A stretch of 8,684 nt of DNA from contig CAJUPI010000091.1 of NCBI GenBank assembly GCA_910588125.1, positions 1 to 8,684 on the forward strand, written 5' to 3'. The position numbers and the translations under genes are program-made. Source of the stretch: an uncultured Lachnospiraceae bacterium. GTDB lineage: Bacteria > Bacillota > Clostridia > Lachnospirales > Lachnospiraceae. Under the pieces are notes generated by a model. It made no database searches, was not told the DNA's origin, and saw only the letters and a program-made list of their open reading frames with translations. Position 1 is the first letter of the stretch. Each line of letters opens with the position of its first letter. Below, piece by piece: positions 1-5,118 of the stretch.

Positions 1-107
1 GTGTACGTGAACCGTCCGAACACAGGATAGAGAAATGACGGGTGACTTATTTTGCGACACCCCCCTTTGAGCCATTTATTTTCCGAAAAGGTGTAAAGAA
101 AAAACAC
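1..107. other. Non-coding upstream region, no gene recognised
   Basis: No frame here gives a recognisable protein. Two short frames run in from the window edge and stop at 28-30 (TAG) and 36-38 (TGA); either could be the tail of an upstream gene, but too few residues are present to say. A weak inverted pair GGGTG (40-44) and CACCC (58-62) flanks an A/T-rich loop, followed by a C run at 60-65. An A-rich stretch at 96-104 lies just upstream of the ylxM -35 box and could act as an UP element. The ftsY gene that precedes ylxM in some Bacillota is not visible. Confidence 0.5.
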
Positions 108-136
108 TTGACACCACCTGCATTTTCCTGTATGAT
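108..136 (+). promoter_or_regulatory. Strong sigma-A type promoter for ylxM-ffh
   Basis: A perfect -35 box TTGACA (108-113) is followed by a 17-base spacer and a -10 box TATGAT (131-136), one mismatch from TATAAT. An A-rich tract precedes the -35 box. The expected transcription start is near 143, only about nine bases before the ylxM ATG at 152, so the transcript would have a very short leader. The spacer and both flanks lie inside a perfect inverted repeat. Confidence 0.8.
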
Positions 137-150
137 AATGCAGGTGGTGT
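111..150. repeat. Perfect 14-base inverted repeat over the ylxM promoter and ribosome binding site
   Basis: The left arm ACACCACCTGCATT (111-124) is the exact reverse complement of the right arm AATGCAGGTGGTGT (137-150), with a 12-base gap that contains the -10 box. The left arm overlaps the end of the -35 box. The right arm covers the predicted transcription start and AGGTGG (142-147), the ylxM ribosome binding site. No T run follows, so it does not look like a terminator. It could be an operator, or, in RNA read from further upstream, a hairpin hiding the ribosome binding site. Confidence 0.8.
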
Positions 151-151
151 T

Positions 152-493
152 ATGGAGGATATTGTAAAGCAAAGCTTATTATACGATTTCTATGGTGAAC
201 TTTTGACCGAACATCAGCGTGCTATCTATGAAGACGCCGTATTCCATGATATGTCACTGGGAGAGATAGCCCAGGAACAGGGAATCAGCAGACAGGGAGT
301 CCACGATCTGATTAAGCGGTGTGACCGTCTTCTTGACAACTATGAAGAGAAACTGCATTTAGTCAGCAAGTTTCAGCAAACACGGCAGATGGTGGCGGAG
401 ATTCGACAGACGCTGCAGCTGTTTCAGAAGACCAGAGATGAGCAGTTGATTCAGCATATAGAACAGCTATCCGAAAAGATTATGGAGCTTTAA
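152..493 (+). CDS. ylxM: YlxM, helix-turn-helix accessory protein of the SRP pathway
   Basis: The 113-residue product matches the UPF0122/YlxM family, which is encoded next to ffh in many Gram-positive bacteria. In Streptococcus, YlxM has been reported to influence SRP components. Residues about 18-60 form a sigma-region-4-like helix-turn-helix (LTEHQR, then SLGEIAQEQGISRQGVHDLI). Residues about 60-110 are charged and heptad-like, probably a helical coiled coil. Length is normal for the family. The start at 152 fits the family N-terminus (MEDIVKQSLLYDFYGELLTEHQ is close to the usual form) and has AGGTGG four bases upstream, a rather short spacing. It is the first gene of the unit, 16 bases before ffh. 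Whether it binds DNA, for example the repeat at its own promoter, is open. Confidence 0.9.
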   Translation: MEDIVKQSLLYDFYGELLTEHQRAIYEDAVFHDMSLGEIAQEQGISRQGVHDLIKRCDRLLDNYEEKLHLVSKFQQTRQMVAEIRQTLQLFQKTRDEQLIQHIEQLSEKIMEL

Positions 494-509
494 CAGCAGG
501 AGGATTACT

Positions 510-1880
510 ATGGCTTTTGAAAGCTTATCTGATAAATTGCAGAATGTATTCAAGAGTCTGCGTGGCAAGGGCCGCCTGACCGAAGCGGATGTGAAAGCCG
601 CTTTGAAAGAAGTGAAGATGGCGCTTTTGGAGGCAGATGTCAGTTTTAAGGTAGTCAAGCAGTTTATCAGCTCCGTACAAGAGCGCGCAGTGGGAGAGGA
701 AGTGCTGGGGTCGTTGCAGCCGGGCCAGATGGTGATCAAGATTGTAAATGAAGAGATGATCCGTCTGATGGGATCGGACACCACGGAGATTTCTTTAAAG
801 CCTGCCAATGAGATCACGGTGATCATGATGGCAGGACTTCAAGGCGCCGGTAAGACTACCACCACGGCGAAGATTGCCGGAAAGTTGAAGGCCAAAGGGC
901 GCAAACCGCTTTTGGCTGCTTGCGATGTATATCGTCCGGCAGCGATTCAACAGCTGCAAATCAACGGAGAACGACAGGGAGTTCCGGTTTTTTCCATGGG
1001 GGAGCATCAGGATCCGGTAAATATTGCCAAAGCTGCCGTAGAGCATGCGGCGAAGAACGGATATAATGTAGTGATTTTGGATACGGCAGGCCGCCTGCAT
1101 GTGGATGAGAGTATGATGACAGAGCTGGTGCGCATTCGGGATGCGGTTGCCGTAGAGCAAACCCTGCTGGTTGTGGATGCCATGACGGGCCAGGATGCCG
1201 TAAATGTGGCGTCAATGTTCCAGGAAAAAGTTGGTATCGACGGAGTGATTTTGACGAAATTAGACGGAGACACGCGAGGCGGAGCAGCGCTTTCCATCCG
1301 CTCAGTGACCGGTAAGCCGATTCTTTATATTGGTATGGGAGAGAAGCTGTCTGATTTAGAACAGTTTTATCCTGATCGGATGGCATCGCGGATTCTCGGG
1401 ATGGGGGATGTACTGACTCTGATTGAAAAAGCAGAGTTGGAGCTGGACGAAGAAAAAGCCAGGGAGATGAGCCAGAAGCTGCGCAAGGCTGAGTTCGATT
1501 ACAACGACTTTTTAGAGCAAATGCAGCAAATCAAAAAGATGGGCGGCTTAGGCGGTATTATGAGTATGCTGCCCGGTATGGGACAGCTAAAGGGCGGGAT
1601 GCCGGAGGTGGATGATTCAGCCATGAGCCGGGTGGAGGCTATTATTCTTTCCATGACCAAAGAAGAACGGGCCAATCCGTCTTTGATGAATCCCTCGCGG
1701 AAACAGAGGATTGCCAGGGGCGCCGGTGTGGACATCAGTGAAGTAAACCGTATCGTCAAGCAATTTGATCAGATGAAAAAAATGATGAAACAGCTGCCGG
1801 GTATGATGGGCGGCAAAAAGGGCCGTGGTGGTTTCGGTGGCCTGGGCGGTATGCTTGGCAAGATGAAGATGCCTTTTTAA
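510..1880 (+). CDS. ffh: Signal recognition particle GTPase Ffh (SRP54)
   Basis: Ffh binds SRP RNA and signal peptides of nascent chains and, through GTPase pairing with FtsY, delivers ribosomes to the membrane translocon. The 456-residue product has the full NG-M architecture: N domain about 1-95; G domain with G1 GLQGAGKTT (109-117), DVYRPAA (139-145), DTAGR (191-195), TKLDGD (249-254) and GMGE (275-278); then the methionine-rich M domain from about residue 300. The RNA-binding motif is SRKQRIARGAG (396-406), where GAG stands in place of the more usual GSG. The C-terminus is rich in Gly, Lys and Met (residues 420-456) and ends KMKMPF. AGGAGG (498-503) lies six bases before the ATG. The stop is doubled in frame (TAATAA, 1878-1883). 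Length and motifs are complete, so it is almost certainly functional. Confidence 0.98.
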   Translation: MAFESLSDKLQNVFKSLRGKGRLTEADVKAALKEVKMALLEADVSFKVVKQFISSVQERAVGEEVLGSLQPGQMVIKIVNEEMIRLMGSDTTEISLKPANEITVIMMAGLQGAGKTTTTAKIAGKLKAKGRKPLLAACDVYRPAAIQQLQINGERQGVPVFSMGEHQDPVNIAKAAVEHAAKNGYNVVILDTAGRLHVDESMMTELVRIRDAVAVEQTLLVVDAMTGQDAVNVASMFQEKVGIDGVILTKLDGDTRGGAALSIRSVTGKPILYIGMGEKLSDLEQFYPDRMASRILGMGDVLTLIEKAELELDEEKAREMSQKLRKAEFDYNDFLEQMQQIKKMGGLGGIMSMLPGMGQLKGGMPEVDDSAMSRVEAIILSMTKEERANPSLMNPSRKQRIARGAGVDISEVNRIVKQFDQMKKMMKQLPGMMGGKKGRGGFGGLGGMLGKMKMPF

Positions 1881-1906
1881 TAAAGAGGCTGGAAGAAAAC
1901 AGGCGG

Positions 1907-1962
1907 AGCGGTATACCGCTACAGAGTTTGATAACAATGCGGAATTTTCCGTATTTGTTGAT
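1907..1962 (+). promoter_or_regulatory. Folded rpsP leader: 14-base palindrome plus hairpin
   Basis: The 139-base gap between ffh and rpsP contains a perfect palindrome AGCGGTATACCGCT (1907-1920). It also holds a hairpin of about 11 pairs (1932-1960) with one bulged base, whose core is CGGA (1940-1943) paired with TCCG (1948-1951). No T run follows, so neither is a classical terminator. I found no convincing promoter here. The structures may shape the mRNA between ffh and the much more strongly translated rpsP, for example by processing or stabilisation; that role is inference. Confidence 0.4.
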
Positions 1963-2019
1963 AGAATGCAGCAGAAATAAACGGCTGTAACAAAAGACAG
2001 GTTAAGGAGGTGAAACGAC

Positions 2020-2262
2020 ATGGCAGTTAAGATGAGATTGAGAAGAATGGGTGCAAAGAAAAAACCTTTCTATAGAATCGTTGTTGCAGATTCCAGATCC
2101 CCCAGAGATGGCAGATTCATTGAGGAGGTTGGAACCTACGATCCGAATCTGGAGCCGAGCGCAATTAAGTTCGACGAAGAAGCAACGAAGAAGTGGCTGG
2201 CGACTGGTGCCCAGCCGACAGACCGCGTTGCGAAGCTGTTAAAGACCGCGGGCATTCAGTAA
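2020..2262 (+). CDS. rpsP: 30S ribosomal protein bS16
   Basis: This is the small-subunit protein bS16, which binds 16S rRNA in the 5' domain and aids 30S assembly. The 80-residue product shows the typical start MAVKMRLRRMGAKKKPFYRI, then VADSRSPRDGRFIEEVGTYDP, and the C-terminal pattern WLATGAQPTDRVAKLL. Length is normal. Translation should be very strong: TAAGGAGGTGA (2003-2013) is a long match to the 16S rRNA 3' end. The reading frame closes with three consecutive in-frame stops (TAA TGA TGA, 2260-2268), the last of which runs into the khpA ribosome binding site. bS16 is usually needed in far greater amounts than RimM or TrmD, which fits the terminator after khpA. Confidence 0.98.
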   Translation: MAVKMRLRRMGAKKKPFYRIVVADSRSPRDGRFIEEVGTYDPNLEPSAIKFDEEATKKWLATGAQPTDRVAKLLKTAGIQ

Positions 2263-2278
2263 TGATGAGGTGATTACT

Positions 2279-2506
2279 ATGAAAGAACTGGTAGAGGTAA
2301 TTGCGAGAGCATTAGTTGAGAACCCGGATGAAGTGGTGGTAACAGAGGCCGAGAAAGATGGCGAGATTGTGATTGAGTTAAAGGTGGCGCCGTCTGACAT
2401 GGGCAAGGTGATTGGCAAGCAGGGACGTATCGCGAAGGCGATTCGTTCAGTTGTCAAGGCCGCCGCTTCAAAAGAAGACAAAAAGGTTGTTGTGGACATT
2501 CAATAG
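2279..2506 (+). CDS. khpA: KhpA, KH-domain RNA-binding protein (YlqC family)
   Basis: The 75-residue product is a single KH domain, with the RNA-gripping loop GKQG at residues 46-49 within MGKVIGKQGRIAKAIR. In streptococci and related bacteria KhpA pairs with KhpB (Jag/EloR) to bind many RNAs and affect cell division and elongation; that role is carried over from the family. The frame can be opened at GTG 2270, but that codon is part of the ribosome binding site GAGGTGATT (2267-2275). ATG 2279 lies eight bases behind GAGG and gives the family N-terminus MKELVEVIARALVENPDEV, so I use it. It sits 16 bases after rpsP and is followed directly by an intrinsic terminator. Confidence 0.93.
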   Translation: MKELVEVIARALVENPDEVVVTEAEKDGEIVIELKVAPSDMGKVIGKQGRIAKAIRSVVKAAASKEDKKVVVDIQ

Positions 2507-2514
2507 CCAGGATT

Positions 2515-2556
2515 GGCTGTCGCCTGACAAAGAGAAGCGGCAGCCTTTTTTCTTTT
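2515..2556 (+). terminator. Intrinsic terminator between khpA and rimM
   Basis: GGCTGTCGC (2515-2523) pairs with GCGGCAGCC (2537-2545): nine pairs including one U-G, with a 13-base loop. It is followed by TTTTTTCTTTT (2546-2556). This is a good Rho-independent terminator on the + strand. I see no convincing promoter between it and rimM at 2607, so it probably acts as a partial terminator giving less rimM-trmD mRNA than rpsP-khpA mRNA. Confidence 0.8.
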
Positions 2557-2562
2557 CCGTGC

Positions 2563-2584
2563 CTGATGCTTGCGTCAGCGCAAG
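2563..2584 (+). promoter_or_regulatory. Two mutually exclusive hairpins in the rimM leader
   Basis: CTGATG (2563-2568) can pair with CGTCAG (2573-2578) around the loop CTTG. The overlapping segment CTTGCG (2569-2574) can instead pair perfectly with CGCAAG (2579-2584) around the loop TCAG. The two cannot form together. They lie just upstream of the rimM ribosome binding region and could tune translation; no function is demonstrated. Confidence 0.4.
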
Positions 2585-2606
2585 GCGAAGGAAGGGGGCA
2601 GGCTTT

Positions 2607-3119
2607 ATGGAAAACATGTTACGTGTAGGTGTGATTTCCTCCACCCATGGGGTGCGCGGAGAGGTCAAGGTATATCCCACTACAGATGATGTGAACCGCT
2701 TTAAAAAATTAAAGACTGTGGTGCTGGATATTTCCCCTGAACCGGCAACGCTCCATATTGAAAGCGTAAAATTTTTTAAAAACATGGTTATTTTGAAGTT
2801 TAAAGAATTCAATAATATCAATGAGATTGAGAAATATAAGGGAAAGGATTTGTGGATTCGGCGGGATCAGGCGGTAAAGCTAGGACCCGATGAAAACTTT
2901 ATTGCAGATTTGATTGGACTTTCTGTAGTGACAGAGGACGGTGAAGTGTTCGGCAGTTTGAAGGATGTGTTAAAGACCGGTGCCAATGATGTCTATATCA
3001 TTCAGGGAAAGGATGGAAAGGAATATTTATTCCCGGCCATTAAGGAATGCATTCTGGATGTAAATCTGCCAGAACAGAAGATTACGGTTCATATCATGGA
3101 TGGCCTTTTGGATCTATAA
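2607..3119 (+). CDS. rimM: 16S rRNA processing / ribosome maturation factor RimM
   Basis: RimM binds uS19 and helps mature the head of the 30S subunit. The 170-residue product has the N-terminal RimM beta-barrel (about 5-85) with the signature GVISSTHGVRGEVKV (residues 8-22). A PRC-barrel domain (about 98-170) contains the typical TGANDVYII, LFPAIKECIL and IHIMDGLLDL-like end. The open frame extends upstream into khpA, but ATG 2607 gives the family length and N-terminus and has a G-rich, modest ribosome binding site (AAGGGGG, 2592-2598) eight bases away. Translation is therefore probably weaker than that of rpsP or rplS. It comes after the terminator at 2515-2556 and is 23 bases from trmD, likely co-transcribed with it. 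Confidence 0.95.
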   Translation: MENMLRVGVISSTHGVRGEVKVYPTTDDVNRFKKLKTVVLDISPEPATLHIESVKFFKNMVILKFKEFNNINEIEKYKGKDLWIRRDQAVKLGPDENFIADLIGLSVVTEDGEVFGSLKDVLKTGANDVYIIQGKDGKEYLFPAIKECILDVNLPEQKITVHIMDGLLDL

Positions 3120-3142
3120 GATTTTGCGGGGAGGATACGAAG

Positions 3143-3904
3143 ATGAATTACCATATTCTGACCTTGTTTCCGGAAATGGTTATGGATGGATTGAATACCA
3201 GTATCATTGGCCGGGCTGTCAATAAAGGGATTTTGTCTATTGAAGCCATCAATATCCGGGATTTTACCAGAGAAAAGCATGGGCATGTGGACGATGCCCC
3301 TTACGGGGGAGGCGCCGGAATGGTTATGCAGGCAGCTCCGGTATGTGCTGCCTATGAAGCCCTGTGTGAGCGTCTGAAAAAGAGGCCAAGAGTTTTGTAT
3401 ATGACTCCTCAGGGAAGTGTGTTTAATCAGTCGATTGCCCGCAATCTGGCAAAGGAAGAGGATCTGGTATTTTTGTGCGGCCATTATGAGGGCATTGATG
3501 AGCGGGCACTTGAGATGGTTGTCAGCGATTATTTGTCCATTGGCGATTATGTGCTGACCGGAGGAGAACTGCCGGCGATGGTAATGATCGACTGTATTTC
3601 CCGGCTGATTCCCGGAGTGTTGAATAATGATGCGTCAGCAGAGATTGAGTCTTTTCACGATAACCTGTTGGAATATCCCCAATATACCCGGCCAGAGGTA
3701 TATGAAGGCAAAAGAGTTCCTGAGGTGCTTTTGTCCGGGCATCACAAGAAAATTGAACAATGGCGACGGGAACAATCCATCTGTCGTACCTGGGAGCGGC
3801 GGCCAGATCTGCTGGAGACGGCAAATCTTACAGAAAAGGAAAAACTCTTTCTGGAAGAATGGAAAAGCCTGCGCCGGAAAGAGAAAAAGGACTTGCAATT
3901 ATAA
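3143..3904 (+). CDS. trmD: tRNA (guanine-37-N1)-methyltransferase TrmD
   Basis: TrmD transfers a methyl group from S-adenosylmethionine to N1 of G37 in tRNAs with G36, preventing +1 frameshifts. The 253-residue product has the SPOUT trefoil-knot motifs: YGGGAGMVMQ (54-63), GHYEGIDERA (113-122) and SIGDYVLTGGELPAM (132-146), followed by the linker and LLEYPQYTRPE (175-185). Length is normal. The start at 3143 is set by GGGGAGGA (3128-3135) eight bases upstream and by the N-terminus MNYHILTLFPEMV; longer in-frame extensions run into rimM. At the position of the catalytic Asp169 of the E. coli enzyme, the eye alignment gives Glu169 (ASAEIESF). I believe Glu also occurs here in other Clostridia, so I do not take it as loss of activity. 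Confidence 0.97.
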   Translation: MNYHILTLFPEMVMDGLNTSIIGRAVNKGILSIEAINIRDFTREKHGHVDDAPYGGGAGMVMQAAPVCAAYEALCERLKKRPRVLYMTPQGSVFNQSIARNLAKEEDLVFLCGHYEGIDERALEMVVSDYLSIGDYVLTGGELPAMVMIDCISRLIPGVLNNDASAEIESFHDNLLEYPQYTRPEVYEGKRVPEVLLSGHHKKIEQWRREQSICRTWERRPDLLETANLTEKEKLFLEEWKSLRRKEKKDLQL

Positions 3905-3921
3905 GGAAATTATGTTAATAT
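3893..3921 (+). promoter_or_regulatory. Candidate promoter for rplS
   Basis: TTGCAA (3893-3898), a 17-base spacer and TAATAT (3916-3921), preceded by TG at 3913-3914 in extended -10 position, make a plausible sigma-A promoter overlapping the last codons of trmD. Each hexamer matches the consensus at four of six positions. A start near 3928 coincides with the beginning of the folded leader below. It would let bL19 be made in larger amounts than RimM and TrmD. Confidence 0.45.
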
Positions 3922-3928
3922 CAAAGAC

Positions 3929-4011
3929 GTTGTGACTAAGAAAAAGAGATGGTCCTCTGTTGCCTGAAAAGCATTAAAGAACATCAAACATATGAAGGAG
4001 GTTCACACAAC
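3929..4011 (+). ncRNA. Folded rplS leader, candidate L19-type autoregulatory leader
   Basis: GTTGTG (3929-3934) is exactly complementary to CACAAC (4006-4011), the bases right before the rplS ATG, closing a domain that contains the ribosome binding site AAGGAGG (3995-4001). Inside, GATG (3948-3951) can pair with CATC (3982-3985), AGAG (3945-3948) with CTCT (3955-3958), and TGTT (3958-3961) with AACA (3980-3983); some of these compete. Bacillota are known to carry an L19 leader RNA upstream of rplS, and position and shape fit. I judged this by eye, without a covariance model, so the family assignment is tentative. Confidence 0.45.
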
Positions 4012-4359
4012 ATGAATGACATTATCAAGAAGATTGAAGATGAGCAGCTGAAAGCATCCGTACCGGAATTCCACGTAGGCGATACCGTTCGGGTGTACAA
4101 CAAGATCAAAGAGGGAAACCGTGAGAGAATTCAGGTATTTGAGGGAACGGTGATCAAGAGACAGAACGGTGGTGCCCGCGAAACCTTTACTGTCCGCAAG
4201 AATTCCAACGGAATCGGCGTTGAGAAGACCTGGCCGGTACATTCTCCGTTTGTGGACAACATCGAAGTGGTGCGGAGAGGTAAAGTGAGACGTGCAAAAC
4301 TGAATTACTTGAGAGAGCGTGTAGGAAAAGCTGCCAAGGTAAAAGAACTGGTAAAGTAA
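4012..4359 (+). CDS. rplS: 50S ribosomal protein bL19
   Basis: bL19 is a large-subunit protein at the interface with the 30S subunit. The 115-residue product begins MNDIIKKIEDEQLK and shows the family core: FHVGDTVRVYNKIKEG, RIQVFEGTVIKRQNGG, GIGVEKTWPVHSP and VRRGKVRRAKLNYLRER. Length is normal. The frame is open further upstream, but ATG 4012 has AAGGAGGTT (3995-4003) ten bases before it and matches the family start. It follows trmD after 107 bases that hold a likely promoter and a folded leader, and ends ten bases before a strong terminator. It may therefore be read both from upstream and from its own promoter. Confidence 0.98.
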   Translation: MNDIIKKIEDEQLKASVPEFHVGDTVRVYNKIKEGNRERIQVFEGTVIKRQNGGARETFTVRKNSNGIGVEKTWPVHSPFVDNIEVVRRGKVRRAKLNYLRERVGKAAKVKELVK

Positions 4360-4369
4360 GGGACAGACG

Positions 4370-4399
4370 AGGGACAATGAAAATTGTCCCTTGATTTTT
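4370..4399 (+). terminator. Intrinsic terminator after rplS
   Basis: AGGGACAAT (4370-4378) and ATTGTCCCT (4383-4391) form a perfect nine-pair stem with a GAAA tetraloop, followed by TGATTTTT (4392-4399). It ends the rplS transcript and separates it from the lepB unit. A second GGGACA copy just upstream (4360-4365) could compete for the right arm. Confidence 0.88.
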
Positions 4400-4400
4400 A

Positions 4401-4491
4401 TGCACAGGCCCGTGCAGATGAAATATGCCGCTAAGACGGCGCGCAGGTAGGGGAAGATGGCTCTTCCCTACTCGATTGCGCAGGGGCACGT
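4401..4491. other. Structured intergenic element of unknown function
   Basis: This segment between rplS and lepB is dense in stems. TGCAC (4401-4405) pairs with GTGCA (4412-4416). GCCG (4427-4430) pairs with CGGC (4437-4440). A long hairpin joins GCGCA (4441-4445) with TGCGC (4477-4481), then GTAGGG-AAGA (4447-4457, one bulged G) with TCTTCCCTAC (4462-4471) around the loop TGGC. CGTGC (4411-4415) can instead pair with GCACG (4486-4490), enclosing the other two as a three-way junction. No coding frame explains it. It could be a small RNA, a lepB leader, or a palindromic dispersed repeat. I do not recognise a known family. Confidence 0.55.
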
Positions 4492-4508
4492 GAGAAAAAA
4501 TAAGCGAA

Positions 4509-4537
4509 TTCAATTCGGAAGATTTTCCGTTTATCAT
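4509..4537 (+). promoter_or_regulatory. Candidate promoter for the lepB unit
   Basis: TATCAT (4532-4537) matches the -10 consensus at five of six positions and lies 17 bases after TTCAAT (4509-4514), a weak -35 box. The spacer holds an inverted repeat CGGAA (4516-4520) / TTCCG (4525-4529), a possible operator. A promoter is expected here because a strong terminator lies upstream. The predicted start near 4544 would leave a leader of only about ten bases, beginning inside the ribosome binding site. Confidence 0.4.
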
Positions 4538-4553
4538 AGATGAGGGAGTATAC

Positions 4554-5105
4554 GTGGATTTTTATTACAGAGAAGAGATTAGTCCGATTCGGACAGTGAT
4601 GAGCTGGATTGTAGATATTGTTGTGGTACTTGCCTTTGCCTGGTTCTGCCTGCATTCTTTTGGTGGACAGGTTGTGATTGCCGGCCAGTCGATGATGCCG
4701 CTTTTAAATTCCGGTGATGTGGTTTTAATGAACCGGCTGAGCTATGATTTCATGAGTCCGCAGCGATTGGATGTGGTAGTATTTGAACGTGGGGATAACA
4801 AAACAAATGTAAAGCGGGTGATTGGGCTTCCCGGGGAAGAAGTACTGATCCAGGGCGGTTACATTTATATCAATGGAGAACGTTTGGAGGCAGGGGAACG
4901 GCTGGAACAAGTTTCACTGGCCGGACTCGCTGAAAGCCCGGTAAGGTTAGGGGAAGACGAATATTTTCTTTTGGGGGATAATCGTGACAGCAGCGAAGAC
5001 AGCCGTTTTGCCAATGTGGGAAATGTAAAGGAGTCGCAAATCCTGGGGAAGGTATGGCTGCGGATTCATCCTTTGATGGACATCCGCCTGATTCGATCTC
5101 ATTAA
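4554..5105 (+). CDS. lepB: Signal peptidase I
   Basis: Signal peptidase I is a membrane Ser-Lys protease that removes signal peptides from exported proteins. The 183-residue product has one N-terminal membrane segment (about 16-35) and an extracytoplasmic catalytic domain. The nucleophile is Ser46 in GQSMMP (44-49). The general base should be Lys87 in VKRVIGLPGEE (86-96). The box GDNRDSSEDSR (141-151) is complete. Length is typical of Gram-positive SipS-type enzymes. The start is GTG with GAGGGAG (4542-4548) five bases upstream; no better start lies nearby. It is the first gene after the rplS terminator and its stop codon is fused to the next ribosome binding site. Confidence 0.95.
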   Translation: MDFYYREEISPIRTVMSWIVDIVVVLAFAWFCLHSFGGQVVIAGQSMMPLLNSGDVVLMNRLSYDFMSPQRLDVVVFERGDNKTNVKRVIGLPGEEVLIQGGYIYINGERLEAGERLEQVSLAGLAESPVRLGEDEYFLLGDNRDSSEDSRFANVGNVKESQILGKVWLRIHPLMDIRLIRSH

Positions 5106-5118
5106 GGAGGGCAAATAT

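Noticed and set aside
40..65. GGGTG/CACCC pair and C run as the end of an insertion sequence
   Set aside because: Only five-base arms, no partner end, no transposase and no target duplication visible in the window.
1882..1980. Open stretch of about 32 codons after ffh reading KEAGRKQAERYTATEF and ending QQK-stop
   Set aside because: It looks protein-like but has no start codon at its head and no ribosome binding site, and Ffh ends normally at KMKMPF, so it is not a frameshifted tail. Likely chance.
2524..2582. Anti-terminator pairing of CTGAC (2524-2528) with GTCAG (2574-2578)
   Set aside because: The second strand is transcribed only after the T run of the terminator, so it could not act in time to prevent termination.
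2412..2606. Long N-terminal extension of rimM reaching into khpA
   Set aside because: It overlaps khpA out of frame and contains the terminator; ATG 2607 gives the family N-terminus and length with a ribosome binding site.
3047..3142. N-terminal extension of trmD into rimM
   Set aside because: The start at 3143 has a strong ribosome binding site and the conserved N-terminus MNYHILTLFPEMV.
3949..4011. N-terminal extension of rplS
   Set aside because: This stretch is the folded leader and holds the ribosome binding site; bL19 proteins start at the position of ATG 4012.
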